From assembly GCA_033762255.1 (NCBI GenBank), contig JANRLT010000035.1:1-41130 (forward strand): a stretch of DNA of 41,130 nt. The letters are read 5' to 3'. The position numbers and the translations under genes were made by a program. How positions within the stretch are numbered: position 1 is the first letter of the stretch; each line of letters starts with the position of its first letter. The notes below the pieces were generated by a model. The model did not search any database. It was not told the DNA's origin and saw only the letters and a program-made list of their open reading frames with translations. This document shows positions 26,847-34,879 of the stretch, piece after piece. Source of the DNA: Pirellulales bacterium (GTDB taxonomy: Bacteria > Planctomycetota > Planctomycetia > Pirellulales > JALHPA01).

Positions 26847-27096
26847 TGTAACAATCCATTTCCGGCTGATCCCAGTCAACGGCTGCCGCACCGAAACCAT
26901 AGCGTAATTCAGCGGCTTGAGCCGCATCCACCCCCATTGAGCTTAGGTCTATTGGCCCAGGCCGTGATTCAGCTGGTTCTAAAATGGTCTCTGGATCTAA
27001 AAAAGTTACAATCACCCGCGATTCCTGCACATTATCGGGCTTTTGAAGCAACTCGATTTTGCCATTTCGGAAAATTCCTTCGACGGATGTAAGCAT
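26836..27096 (-). CDS. Putative antitoxin of the MazF-like pair
   Basis: The 86-residue protein precedes and overlaps the toxin gene, the usual antitoxin position. The N-terminus (EGIFRNGKIELLQKPDNVQE, then SRVIVTFL) resembles the AF2212/DUF104-type antitoxin beta hairpin and not a MazE AbrB domain. The C-terminal half is acidic (DWDQPEMDCYNDL), fitting a toxin-binding tail. Antitoxin identity is inferred from context and this resemblance. Confidence 0.7.
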   Translation of the reverse strand: MLTSVEGIFRNGKIELLQKPDNVQESRVIVTFLDPETILEPAESRPGPIDLSSMGVDAAQAAELRYGFGAAAVDWDQPEMDCYNDL

Positions 27097-27500
27097 GTTA
27101 ATACTTTACAGATAAATCAAGTCTGATCATTACCCCCCCAATTTTACCCTAGGCGATATTTCTTGTTTACGCAAGACGCAAAGTTAAATCAGACTGCCTC
27201 GGATTGTCAACCTGCGTCTTCTCCATCCGTTTTTGACGGCATATTTGATAAAATCTCAGGAATTCTGCTTGCTAGCATTGCGTTTGAACGGCAAAATTGA
27301 TTTTCGGGGAGTAAAAATGCTTCATTTCGCCGACGTGATCAAGGTGTTTACAATTACGGCATGCTCCGCGATTTCCAGAGCATTTGTGACTAGCCCTAAG
27401 CTGGATATATTCCGCACATAGCCGAATACACGGACGTAACAATATTTATCAACCCAACATCCCAATACAAGTTTTTTTCCATCACACAGGAGCACCTATC
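27097..27500. other. Gene-free region between the toxin-antitoxin pair and the second Gfo/Idh gene
   Basis: No convincing gene. AAGACGCA (27173-27180) and TGCGTCTT (27213-27220) form an 8-bp inverted repeat with a 32-base interior. A TGCTAGCA palindrome lies at 27269-27276. AGGAGC at 27488-27493 is the ribosome-binding site of the next gene. A 62-codon frame at 27233 has no recognisable features and is not called. Confidence 0.4.
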
Positions 27501-28865
27501 GTGAGTCAGCCTTCCCACCAGTCCCAATCCCGCCTCATCACCCCCCGCCGCGATTTCCTGAAAGCCGGCTCCGTCATTACCGCCGGTAGCGTGCTGGCAG
27601 GTGTTTCCACTGCGGCCCGCTTCGCCCACGCGGCGGATGGCTCAGACATCAAATTGGCCCTCATCGGTTGTGGCGGACGGGGGACCGGCGCCGCCAGCGA
27701 CATGCTCAGCACCACCCATCCGGTTAAATTGTGGGCGATGGCCGATATGTTTTCCGACCGGTTGCAGGGAGCATATAACTCGCTGAGCGGCGAGTTCCAG
27801 GAAAAAGTCAACGTGCCAGAGGATCGCCGGTTCACGGGCTTTGACGCTTACAAACAAGCGATCGACAGCGGCGTCGATATTGTGATTTTGGCAACGCCGC
27901 CGGGCTTTCGGCCGATCCACTTTGAACACGCGGTCAAGGCCAACAAGCACGTCTTTATGGAAAAGCCCGTCGCCACCGATCCCGCTGGCGTGCGCAAGGT
28001 GCTGGCCGCCGCCGCCGAGGCCAAATCCAAAAAGTTGGGCGTGGGGGTCGGCCTGCAACGCCGCCACCAACAAGGTTACATCGAAACAATCTCGCGCCTG
28101 CAAGAAGGGGCCATTGGCGATATCGTTTGCACACGCGTGTACTGGAATGGCGAAACCCCTTGGGTTAACCGCCGCGAGGACCTGGAACGCCAAAAGGGGG
28201 GCAAACTGACCGAAATGGAATACCAACTGCGCAACTGGTATTACTTTGTGTGGATTTGCGGCGATCACATTGACGAGCAGCACATTCATAATCTGGACGT
28301 GAGCAACTGGCTAAAGAATGCCGCGCCGGTCAAGGCCAACGGCATGGGGGGTTGCCAGGTTCGCAAAGGAAAGGACTATGGCGAGACCTTTGACCACCAC
28401 TGTGTCGAATTTGAATATGCCGACGGCACCAAGATGTTCAGCCAGTGCCGCCACATTCCGGGCTGCTGGAATAGCGTGAGCGAGTTTGCCCATGGCACGG
28501 CCGGGTCATGCAATATCGGCGGGCACGATATCAAGAGCAAAAGCGGCAACTGGCATTACGACCAAAAGGCCGCCAAAAAGGGTACTCCCGGCAACCCGTA
28601 TCGGATCGAGCACCAGGATTTGCTGGATAGCATCACCTCGGGCAATCCGTACAACGAAGGGGAATACGGCGCCATGAGCACCATGACCGCCATCCTGGGC
28701 CGTATGGCGACCTACTCTGGCCAGGAATTGACCATGGACGCCGCGCTCAATTCCCAGATTGACCTAATGCCCAAGGAATTCAGCCTGACGGCCAATCCCC
28801 CCAGCATGCCGGGTCCGGACGGGATGTACAACATTCCTATGCCAGGCAAAACCAAGGTGGTGTAG
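27501..28865 (+). CDS. Gfo/Idh/MocA-family oxidoreductase with twin-arginine leader
   Basis: The 454-residue protein has a Tat leader (RRDFLKAGSVITAGSVLAG, ending near FAHAAD) and a Rossmann domain starting IKLALIGCGGRGTGAASDML. The family motif EKPVATDPAG follows, and the C-terminal domain includes CGDHIDEQHIHNLD, which holds histidines typical of the sugar-binding face. It resembles the large planctomycete group of exported Gfo/Idh enzymes; substrate unknown. Start is GTG at 27501 with AGGAGC at 27488. It is followed by an intrinsic terminator. It is a different subgroup from the 10189 gene. Confidence 0.92.
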   Translation: MSQPSHQSQSRLITPRRDFLKAGSVITAGSVLAGVSTAARFAHAADGSDIKLALIGCGGRGTGAASDMLSTTHPVKLWAMADMFSDRLQGAYNSLSGEFQEKVNVPEDRRFTGFDAYKQAIDSGVDIVILATPPGFRPIHFEHAVKANKHVFMEKPVATDPAGVRKVLAAAAEAKSKKLGVGVGLQRRHQQGYIETISRLQEGAIGDIVCTRVYWNGETPWVNRREDLERQKGGKLTEMEYQLRNWYYFVWICGDHIDEQHIHNLDVSNWLKNAAPVKANGMGGCQVRKGKDYGETFDHHCVEFEYADGTKMFSQCRHIPGCWNSVSEFAHGTAGSCNIGGHDIKSKSGNWHYDQKAAKKGTPGNPYRIEHQDLLDSITSGNPYNEGEYGAMSTMTAILGRMATYSGQELTMDAALNSQIDLMPKEFSLTANPPSMPGPDGMYNIPMPGKTKVV

Positions 28866-28917
28866 GCTCTAGAGAGGCATTCCAACCCCTTCATCGAATG
28901 TTGAAAATTTAGGACAA

Positions 28918-28952
28918 CAGGCGGACGGAAATAAGAAATTCCGCTCCGCCTG
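28918..28952 (+). terminator. Terminator-like stem after the second Gfo/Idh gene
   Basis: CAGGCGGA (28918-28925) pairs with TCCGCCTG (28945-28952), and CGGAA (28926-28930) with TTCCG (28939-28943), giving a 13-bp stem with one bulged C. ATTTATTT follows. A good hairpin with a modest T tract. Confidence 0.65.
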
Positions 28953-29069
28953 ATTTATTTCGGAAGTTCATTTTTGAATACATCGAGTAATAATTGCTGT
29001 GGGTAATTAGCCAATGTATCCACCTTACTTTCTACATGAAAGTAATATCCCTGGATTTGGAAATACGCT

Positions 29070-29618
29070 ATGAAAACAAATTTGGTTGCCACGCTTGATG
29101 ACCTTGCCCAACTGTCTGAACACCAAAAGGCGGAACTGATAAACGGAGAATTGGTGCTGATGTCTCCCACAGGTGGAATGCCGGGGTATGCTGCGGGTGA
29201 AATCTTTGCCAGCTTGCGGGAATATGCCAAACTTACTAGGTCCGGTCATGCCCTGGCCGATAACATGGGCTTTGTGGTGAACTTGCCCCATCGGCGTTCG
29301 TTCAGTCCCGTTGCGGCATATTACGTTGGGAAACTTACGATGAATTTTTTGGTAGGAGCGCCAAGCTTTGCCGTGGAAGTGCGTAGCGACTGCGATTATG
29401 GCACGGAAGCGGAACGCGCAATGGCTGAAAAACGGGCGGATTATTTTGCGGCGGGAACAGCCGTGGTGTGGGATGTCGATTTATTAGGTCCGGAAACTAT
29501 CCGTGTGTATCGTGCGAGTAACCCCTACCAGCCCACTGTCTTTTATCGGGGCGACATAGCCGATGCCGAACCCGCGCTCCCTGGCTGGCGATTTGCGGTG
29601 GATGAGTTGTTTGTGTAA
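29070..29618 (+). CDS. Uma2-family (DUF820) protein
   Basis: The 182-residue protein has the Uma2 pattern: KAELINGELVLMSPTGGMPG, RRSFSPVAAYYVG and the nuclease-like PSFAVEVRSDCDYG, then KRADYFAAGTAVVWDVDL. The candidate metal residues are the Glu in VEVRS and a nearby acidic residue; the canonical PD is replaced by PS, which may affect activity. It is shorter than and clearly different from the tandem pair at 7894-9198. The ATG at 29070 has no strong ribosome-binding site. Confidence 0.8.
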   Translation: MKTNLVATLDDLAQLSEHQKAELINGELVLMSPTGGMPGYAAGEIFASLREYAKLTRSGHALADNMGFVVNLPHRRSFSPVAAYYVGKLTMNFLVGAPSFAVEVRSDCDYGTEAERAMAEKRADYFAAGTAVVWDVDLLGPETIRVYRASNPYQPTVFYRGDIADAEPALPGWRFAVDELFV

Positions 29619-29628
29619 ATGATTTCGC

Positions 29629-30108
29629 CTACCAGCTATTGCCAATCAAGGTGAGGAGGGCTACTAAAGCAAAGTACGTCAAGAGACTCAAGACTGAGAC
29701 AATGATCCCCAAAAACCATTTTCCGAAAGTTGGCAACTTTGATCTAGCAAGTAGCAAATTGACATTAAAGCCGATAACACCCACAACCGTTCCCAGTACC
29801 TTATCTAACATGATGAGCAACAAGGGAAGGCCCCAGAAAAGTATCTCATACCACTGCAATCGTTTTACGGCTCCATAAGAAACGCCTTCGATAACAATTC
29901 GCGGTACATCTAACATTGCAAAAAAATCTTGTTCCCACTTTGCTGTGTATTTTTTACCCGCACTGGATTCCAACAAAAATCCTCCGTTTTTGGTTTCCTT
30001 CGCCATTGGTTGGTTGTTTACAAATAACTCGGGACCAGTGAACCACTTTCCCCGTTCAATTTCAACCACGTCATTTTCAAAACCAGGAATATGCAGTCTA
30101 TATCGCAT
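29629..30108 (-). CDS. Membrane protein of unknown function
   Basis: From the ATG at 30108 the 159-residue protein has a soluble N-terminal half (VVEIERGKWFTGPELFVNNQ, then KYTAKWEQDFF, a beta-rich look) and two or three hydrophobic segments at the C-terminus (YEILFWGLPLLLIMLDKVLG, VVGVIGFNVNLLLA, WFLGIIVSVLSLLTYFALVA). No family recognised. It is convergent with the Uma2 gene, 10 bases apart. Confidence 0.6.
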   Translation of the reverse strand: MRYRLHIPGFENDVVEIERGKWFTGPELFVNNQPMAKETKNGGFLLESSAGKKYTAKWEQDFFAMLDVPRIVIEGVSYGAVKRLQWYEILFWGLPLLLIMLDKVLGTVVGVIGFNVNLLLARSKLPTFGKWFLGIIVSVLSLLTYFALVALLTLIGNSW

Positions 30109-30486
30109 GTTGATACGCCCGATTACTGTGCGGAAATTCACCTTACACAACCTTGAACCTAACTAACTTATCAAAGTCAGCCAACTATAAAAGCCCTGGC
30201 AATCTGCGCAATCTAGCTAAACCCTGGCGCGTATTCCGCTTATGCTCATATTAACGGACCTAACGCTCCGAGAATCTCTTACGAAGCGGTAAGGTGTGCT
30301 GGATTTGCCGAATTTGCGGCAGACAACGCGGGGACTTGTGGAAAATCTATCGCGATTTGACCCAGTTGCGATATTAAATTCCCTGTCCAGCCCGCGCACA
30401 GGCTTACCCTTATAGCCAGCTTGCTAGCAAAAATCGTCTAGCATGGCTCTTATCCACAATTTGCTCGGACCCTGTTGGGAGGAATT
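30109..30486. other. Gene-free region upstream of the BBP2 barrel gene
   Basis: No gene is seen. The palindrome TTGCTAGCAA is at 30421-30430, about 57 bases before the barrel start codon, a suitable place for an operator. GGGAGGA at 30478-30484 is the ribosome-binding site of the next gene. Confidence 0.4.
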
Positions 30487-32127
30487 ATGTCCTGGTCCCG
30501 TTTTCGGCTTTCCGCCGCGATTAGTCTGTCGCTGTTAACCGGTACTTGGCTGGGGGCGTGTTGCGCTCCCGCAACGGCGCAGGCCGCCATTGGTGAAGCG
30601 AGCGTCGGCGACAGCGAGGATTTTGCCCAGGCAGGGCAACCCCCCGCGCCTTTGACCGATGCCGTCGACGAAGAACAGCCTGTTCCTTTCGCCTTGCCTG
30701 GTACGAAACGCCAAGCTCAAGTTGCACCCGTCCCCTCAGCCGCGGCGGGCACGATATCCGCGCCAACCACAGTAGCCCCCGTAAATCCCCCGGCCGCGGA
30801 GACTAATGCTTCGGTGGATTATGACCCTAGCGCCTCTTCCTGCACCGATGCTGGCTGTACCGCCGCTCCCACTTGCACTAGTGAACCAACTTGTACCAGC
30901 GAGCCTTATTGCGACACTTGCGGCCCTAGCGGCTGCGAACTGGAATGCCCCGAACCAGAAGACCCCTGGCGTCTCTTTGGTCATTGTTGCTGCCTCAAAG
31001 ACCACGGCCTGGATATCCGCGGTTGGGCGGCGGGTGGTATTTTTACCAATTTTGACACACCCGCCAGCAACTTTAATGGGCCCGTGACATTCAACGACCG
31101 CGACGCCGAATTTCAACTCAATCAACTCTATATGATCGGCGAGAAGACCATCGACACCAGCGAATCGGGCTGGGATCTGGGGGGTCGTGTCGATCTGCTG
31201 TACGGCACGGATTACCGCTACAATATCGCCCGCGGTTTTAGCGCGCGTGATAATTTTACCTCCAAGTGGGAATCCGGCCGCTTTTATGGCCTGGATGTGC
31301 CGCAGTTTTATGGCGAACTTGGCGTACAAGACCTTAGCGTCAAAGTTGGCCGTTTTTACACCATCATTGGCTTTCAGGTGGTCACCGCGCCGGACAACTT
31401 CTTTTACAGCATTCCCTATACATTCCAATACGGCGAGCCCTTCACCCATACCGGAGCCTTGGCCACCTGGACGCCAAATGAACAGCTGTCGTTGATGGCG
31501 GGGGTAACGAACGGCTGGGACAATTTTGAGGATGTGCTGGGTCACCAGTCACTGCTGTATGGGGCTACATTTACCAGCAGCGATAGCCATGACAAACTCG
31601 CCTTTGCCATGCATATCGGCAAGGACGAAACCACTTTTGGCAACCCCGACGGCAACCTGGGCCAACGCTGGGTTTATAGCGTGGTCTACACCCGCGTTAT
31701 TACCGATCGCCTATCCTATGTCGCCCAGCATGACAATGGCCGCCAGGATAACTATAATAACACCGGCGAGGTGGGGCACTGGTATGGCGTGAATCAATAT
31801 TTATTTTACAAAATCAATTGCTGCTGGACCGCCGGTCTGCGGGCGGAATGGTTTCGCGACGATGACGGATTTCGCGTGGCGGCCCCCGGTGATTACGCCG
31901 CCCTGGGCATGAGCAATAATCCCGCCTCTGCGGGAGGTTGGGCGGGCAACTTTTATGATGTCGCGCTAGGTCTGAACTGGAAGCCAACTAGCAACCTGAC
32001 CGTCCGGCCGGAGATCCGCTATGATTGGTATGACGGCCCGGATAACGCTGGCGGCAATGAGCCTTTCGAAGACGGAGCCGACAACCAACAGTGGCTGGCG
32101 GGCTTTGACATTATTTATCTGTACTAA
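30487..32127 (+). CDS. Outer-membrane beta-barrel protein (BBP2/porin-like) with Cys-rich N-region
   Basis: The 546-residue protein begins at ATG 30487, five bases or so after a strong GGGAGGA site. It has a signal peptide (AAISLSLLTGTWLGACC), an Ala/Pro-rich stretch, then a Cys-rich segment (about 115-175) with repeated TCTSEP units and CCCL, and then a barrel domain of about 370 residues with alternating beta strands (WDLGGRVDLLYGTDYRYN, YGELGVQDLSVKVGRFYT) ending in the aromatic LAGFDIIYLY, as in outer-membrane barrels. It matches the BBP2/DUF1597 family of planctomycetes. Transport substrate is unknown. A strong terminator follows. Confidence 0.85.
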   Translation: MSWSRFRLSAAISLSLLTGTWLGACCAPATAQAAIGEASVGDSEDFAQAGQPPAPLTDAVDEEQPVPFALPGTKRQAQVAPVPSAAAGTISAPTTVAPVNPPAAETNASVDYDPSASSCTDAGCTAAPTCTSEPTCTSEPYCDTCGPSGCELECPEPEDPWRLFGHCCCLKDHGLDIRGWAAGGIFTNFDTPASNFNGPVTFNDRDAEFQLNQLYMIGEKTIDTSESGWDLGGRVDLLYGTDYRYNIARGFSARDNFTSKWESGRFYGLDVPQFYGELGVQDLSVKVGRFYTIIGFQVVTAPDNFFYSIPYTFQYGEPFTHTGALATWTPNEQLSLMAGVTNGWDNFEDVLGHQSLLYGATFTSSDSHDKLAFAMHIGKDETTFGNPDGNLGQRWVYSVVYTRVITDRLSYVAQHDNGRQDNYNNTGEVGHWYGVNQYLFYKINCCWTAGLRAEWFRDDDGFRVAAPGDYAALGMSNNPASAGGWAGNFYDVALGLNWKPTSNLTVRPEIRYDWYDGPDNAGGNEPFEDGADNQQWLAGFDIIYLY

Positions 32128-32212
32128 AGCTTCGGCATTTTTTGCCCCCTCATCAAAACGCTTTTCGACAGTGTGCTCGTTAGTTTTTGAACGGGCATTG
32201 TTGATACCTGGC

Positions 32213-32255
32213 AACGCTTTGTGGATCTCCCGCACGATCCACAAAGCGTTTTTTT
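32213..32255 (+). terminator. Strong intrinsic terminator after the BBP2 gene
   Basis: AACGCTTTGTGGATC (32213-32227) pairs perfectly over 15 bp with GATCCACAAAGCGTT (32236-32250) around an 8-base loop and runs into a T tract (32249-32255). Confidence 0.92.
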
Positions 32256-32559
32256 GGCTTTATAGAACGGCCACGCCAGCGGTTTGCACACATTTTCTAC
32301 ACGACTTGCTAATCGGGTTAGCTACTGCTTGTCTCTTTAATGGCAGAGAGTCTCAAATTATTTGCTTAACGCCATTTAAAAATTTCCCTAAACCCATTCA
32401 AATTTTGGACTTGCGCAAATCAACAATAATTCGCCAAGCGTCCTTTAGCTTGGTTGGCACAGTGATTGCGTTACTAAATAGCCGTGATAGCAGAAACAAC
32501 TAGGGTTTAAAAACAACCCTGATCTGCACCCCAAAATATTATTCAGACGCGTGTGTGGG

Positions 32560-32646
32560 GGGTGTCACGAACTGTTTACAGAAGAAGAGTTGGGCCTTCT
32601 TCTGACAGTCCTTCGGGATTGGGCCAGTTCGTGACACCCTGTTTTT
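32560..32646 (+). ncRNA. Three-way-junction inverted-repeat element, candidate structured RNA
   Basis: GGGTGTCACGAACTG (32560-32574) pairs over 15 bp with CAGTTCGTGACACCC (32625-32639). Inside are two more hairpins: CAGAAGAAG (32579-32587) with CTTCTTCTG (32596-32604), and CAGTCC (32606-32611) with GGATTG (32616-32621) closed by a C-TTCG-G tetraloop. A T tract (32642-32647) follows. The UUCG loop and T tract suggest an RNA ending in a terminator. It could instead be the paired ends of a small non-autonomous element. It lies in an 836-base gene-free stretch (32128-32963). Confidence 0.5.
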
Positions 32647-32722
32647 TGCAAGAGGCGGTCGATTGTGTCAGGCCCGACATGCTTACCCCCCCAATCCAGG
32701 TGACTCTTTGTGTGACCGTAAG

Positions 32723-32782
32723 GATGCCCCAACGGCTTGGGAGGGTGCTCCGCCTAACCCCCCAGGCCGGGGCGTCTTTTTT
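32723..32782 (+). terminator. Long branched terminator-like hairpin upstream of glnB
   Basis: GATGCCCC (32723-32730) pairs with GGGGCGTC (32769-32776); inside, GGCTTGGG (32734-32741) pairs with CCCAGGCC (32761-32768), and GGGT (32743-32746) with ACCC (32757-32760). G-U pairs occur but the helix is long and is followed by six T (32777-32782). Its transcript could begin near the preceding three-way junction. The 181 bases to the glnB start hold no gene. Confidence 0.6.
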
Positions 32783-32963
32783 CTGTAGTTGAGATCTCTT
32801 AACACCGGTTAGGTCAGTTACTACTGCACCATTCCTGTTGTTTTATCTTTCAGCTTCATCGCGGAAGCGAAATGGTTTACCATAATAGATGTTCGCACCG
32901 GGCAATATTTGCCTTGGGGGGCAGCTATTTCTTCTGAACCATTGTTGACGGCTAAACATTCGC

Positions 32964-33311
32964 ATGAAACTGATTCTTGCCATCATTCAACCCAGCCGCC
33001 TAGAGGCTGTCAAAACCGCCCTGACCGAAGTCGAGGTCTTTCGGCTGACAATTATGGATGTACAGGGTTTTGGCCGCCAAAAAGGGCACGCCGAAGTCTT
33101 TCGCGGACATGAGATCTCCGTCAATCTGGTCCGCAAAGTGCAACTCATGATTGCGGTTAATGATGACTTTGTGGAGCCAACGATCGAAGCCATCATCAAA
33201 GGGGGGCGCACCGGCAAGCAGGGGGAAATAGGCGATGGCAAAATTTTTGTCCTGCCGCTTGAGGACTGCATTCGCATCCGCACCGGCGAACGGGGAGGCG
33301 AAGCGATTTAA
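32964..33311 (+). CDS. glnB: P-II nitrogen regulatory protein with atypical T-loop
   Basis: The 115-residue protein is a P-II trimer subunit that senses ATP/ADP and 2-oxoglutarate and regulates nitrogen metabolism by binding partners. Visible: MKLILAIIQPSRLEAVKTAL, the T-loop start GFGRQKGHAEVFRGHE, and the B-loop KGGRTGKQGEIGDGKIFVL. Numbering matches E. coli GlnB: residue 46 is Phe, 49 His and 51 Ile, so the uridylylated Tyr51 and the cyanobacterial phosphoserine 49 are both missing. No amtB or glnA is adjacent, so partner is unclear. The ATG at 32964 has no ribosome-binding site that I can see. Confidence 0.93.
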   Translation: MKLILAIIQPSRLEAVKTALTEVEVFRLTIMDVQGFGRQKGHAEVFRGHEISVNLVRKVQLMIAVNDDFVEPTIEAIIKGGRTGKQGEIGDGKIFVLPLEDCIRIRTGERGGEAI

Positions 33312-33564
33312 TCGCCATTGCTGTTACGCCAGCATGGTATTCCAACGCTTGATCGACTTATCAAAGCGAACATTCGGGGGTGATATTTTCGTCAATTTCC
33401 CCCAGGGCCACGCTAGCACATAGGTGTTTTCCCGCTTGGTAACCGAAGATTTTACCTAAAGCAATTAAGTCGATTCCCCCGCAAAGCCGATGCAAACAAC
33501 AGAGTGACTGTCCGGGGCATTTGCCCTGTTTCTTGTTTAACCGGTTTCCGCACAAGGACGTGTT

Positions 33565-33996
33565 ATGCAGCGGTTTACGGCGACTTTGTTGATCGGATTA
33601 GCAATCACCCCCGCACTGGTTCAGGCCCAACAGCCCGCGGATCAACTGCCGATTAAGCCGACTATCTCCAGCGGCAGCAGCACGGTGGAAGTGACTCCCA
33701 CCCCGGAAATGTGGTTTTATGACCAGGAACGCCGTCGGCAAGAAAATCCTGTTATTCAGTCGCAATTGCGGGCGATGCAAATCGCCGAAGCCCGCCAAGC
33801 GCGGTTAACCGCCTTGCGCTGGTTTGGGTATTCAAACTCCCGTCCCCGCGCCGGGACCGATCCCGTGCATGGCAGCTATGCTCCGCGCTGGGTGGGGAAT
33901 GGCGAAGTTCCCGGTGAATGGCGCGGAGTCAACGCCGCTGGTCAACCAAACATTGGCGGTTTGTGGCTGTATGACCTGCCCCGTCGGCATTATTAA
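33565..33996 (+). CDS. Small secreted protein of unknown function
   Basis: The 143-residue protein has a signal peptide (FTATLLIGLAITPALVQAQQ) and a mature part with a charged helix (YDQERRRQENPVIQSQLRAM) and Trp/Pro/Gly-rich C-terminus (YAPRWVGNGEVPGEWRGV). No motif recognised; such short secreted proteins are common in planctomycetes. AAGGA upstream of the ATG supports the start. The 294 bases that follow (33997-34290) hold no gene I would call; CGGCTG/CAGCCG near 34203 is a weak stem. Confidence 0.65.
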   Translation: MQRFTATLLIGLAITPALVQAQQPADQLPIKPTISSGSSTVEVTPTPEMWFYDQERRRQENPVIQSQLRAMQIAEARQARLTALRWFGYSNSRPRAGTDPVHGSYAPRWVGNGEVPGEWRGVNAAGQPNIGGLWLYDLPRRHY

Positions 33997-34301
33997 ACCA
34001 CATGCGGGCGGGTGGACATGGCGAGCAAATATTGTTGCTTTAAGGAATGAAAAATCTGCCACCCAGGTAAACCAAAGTTACCCGCCATGGCGGCGAAGGA
34101 GAAAATGCCAGAATTGCCACAAGATAAGCTCTGCCGTGGGTGGCAGGATGGGAAAAAGTAATAGAGCCGGGCGAGAAGCGAAATAAATGCTAAAAATAAT
34201 GCGGCTGTGTGCGATTGATAAAGCCAGCCGTAAGTTCAAAAACCATACGAATATCAGACTGTTGTTACGCTAAACGCGGATAGCGACAACGTGCAAAAGA
34301 G

Positions 34302-34321
34302 TGGCCGCCCGGGGACTCGAA
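34302..34321 (-). other. Candidate attachment site: 3' part of a tRNA gene
   Basis: Read on the minus strand, the stretch gives TTCGAGT (T-loop), CCCCG (3' side of T-stem) and GGCGGCC-A (acceptor side and discriminator). The expected partner CGGGG upstream of the T-loop is absent, so only the tRNA 3' part is present. This is what integration into a tRNA gene leaves at the end opposite the intact tRNA. The intact tRNA would lie beyond the right edge. Confidence 0.5.
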
Positions 34322-34361
34322 TTACCCCAGAAAATGCGGCAAATTCTCATAGTTCCCCCTC

Positions 34362-34384
34362 AGGTAGCGCACAAGGTAGCGCAC
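34362..34384 (+). repeat. Tandem direct repeat near the left attachment site
   Basis: AGGTAGCGCAC occurs at 34362-34372 and 34374-34384, separated by one base. About 40 bases from the att core, it could be an integrase arm-type site or only a short codon repeat. Confidence 0.5.
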
Positions 34385-34614
34385 TTGCTACTATCTCCCC
34401 CGAAATTTGCGATAGCGATCTAGCAGACCTGATCCGCCAGTTAGTGGCCGTCTGGCCGTCCCTCGATTCAACCGCCAAGGATTCTATTCGTGGCGTCCTG
34501 GCCGATCTGTCTCCCTCTCGCGCCGTCCCGGCAGATAGGCGGGTGCGCGGAAAGCACTAGCAGATTTTCAGTTTTCTGGATTTTTATTTGACCCCCCGAT
34601 TAGGAGATTTTTCA

Positions 34615-34800
34615 ATGAGCAGTTATCTGGCCCAGTGGAATGACAAGGTTACCGAATTAGCCAAGAGCCGTTTTAACGGCGACCGTGCCAAGGCAACTAG
34701 TTGGCTAGTTAAGAACGATGCAAAGCTTCACGCCCTGATGCTGGCAGAGGGTAACGGCGGCAACGCCCAAAAGGCAATGGCATACGCCAACAGCAAGTGA
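34615..34800 (+). CDS. Small protein of unknown function
   Basis: The ATG at 34615 follows TAGGAGAT with ideal spacing and encodes 61 residues (SSYLAQWNDKVTELAKSRF, then NGDRAKATSWLVKNDAKLHA). It is predicted to be helical and positively charged in part. The leader TAGGAGATTTTTCAATGA is the same as that of the next gene. No family recognised. A 79-base gap follows. Confidence 0.7.
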   Translation: MSSYLAQWNDKVTELAKSRFNGDRAKATSWLVKNDAKLHALMLAEGNGGNAQKAMAYANSK

Positions 34801-34879
34801 CAACCCAGGGGCTTGCCCGCCACTTTGGCCAGCGGCCCCACAATTTTGAATCAACCCCCAAATTTTAGGAGATTTTTCA

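Larger units (their letters stand above)
34291..34560 (+). pseudogene. Displaced integrase C-terminal tail reading out of the attachment site
   Basis: This frame (89 codons from GTG 34291) begins almost at the tRNA-like core, whose translation gives SGRPGTRITP, and continues into a tail with the helix LADLIRQLVAVWPSLDSTAK. I have seen similar helical tails at the ends of integrated-element proteins. If the element's integrase lies at the other end and is read rightward across attP in the circular form, this is its C-terminal end, cut off by integration. No ribosome-binding site precedes the GTG. It may be untranslated now. This is inference; it could also be a small independent gene. Confidence 0.45.

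Noticed and set aside
27233-27421. A 62-codon frame upstream of the second Gfo/Idh gene
   Set aside because: No ribosome-binding site, no motif, and it crosses the GCTAGC palindrome; likely chance.
32021-32503. A 160-codon plus-strand frame across the BBP2 gene end
   Set aside because: It overlaps the barrel gene in another frame and reads through a 15-bp terminator stem; no domain is visible.
32560-32782. A glutamine (glnA-type) riboswitch before glnB
   Set aside because: The three-way junction and glnB context suggested it, but I could not place the conserved core of that motif and the element ends in a T tract 300 bases before the gene.
32895-32925. A sigma54 promoter before glnB
   Set aside because: GGGCAATATTTGC looks similar, but the GG and GC are not ten bases apart.
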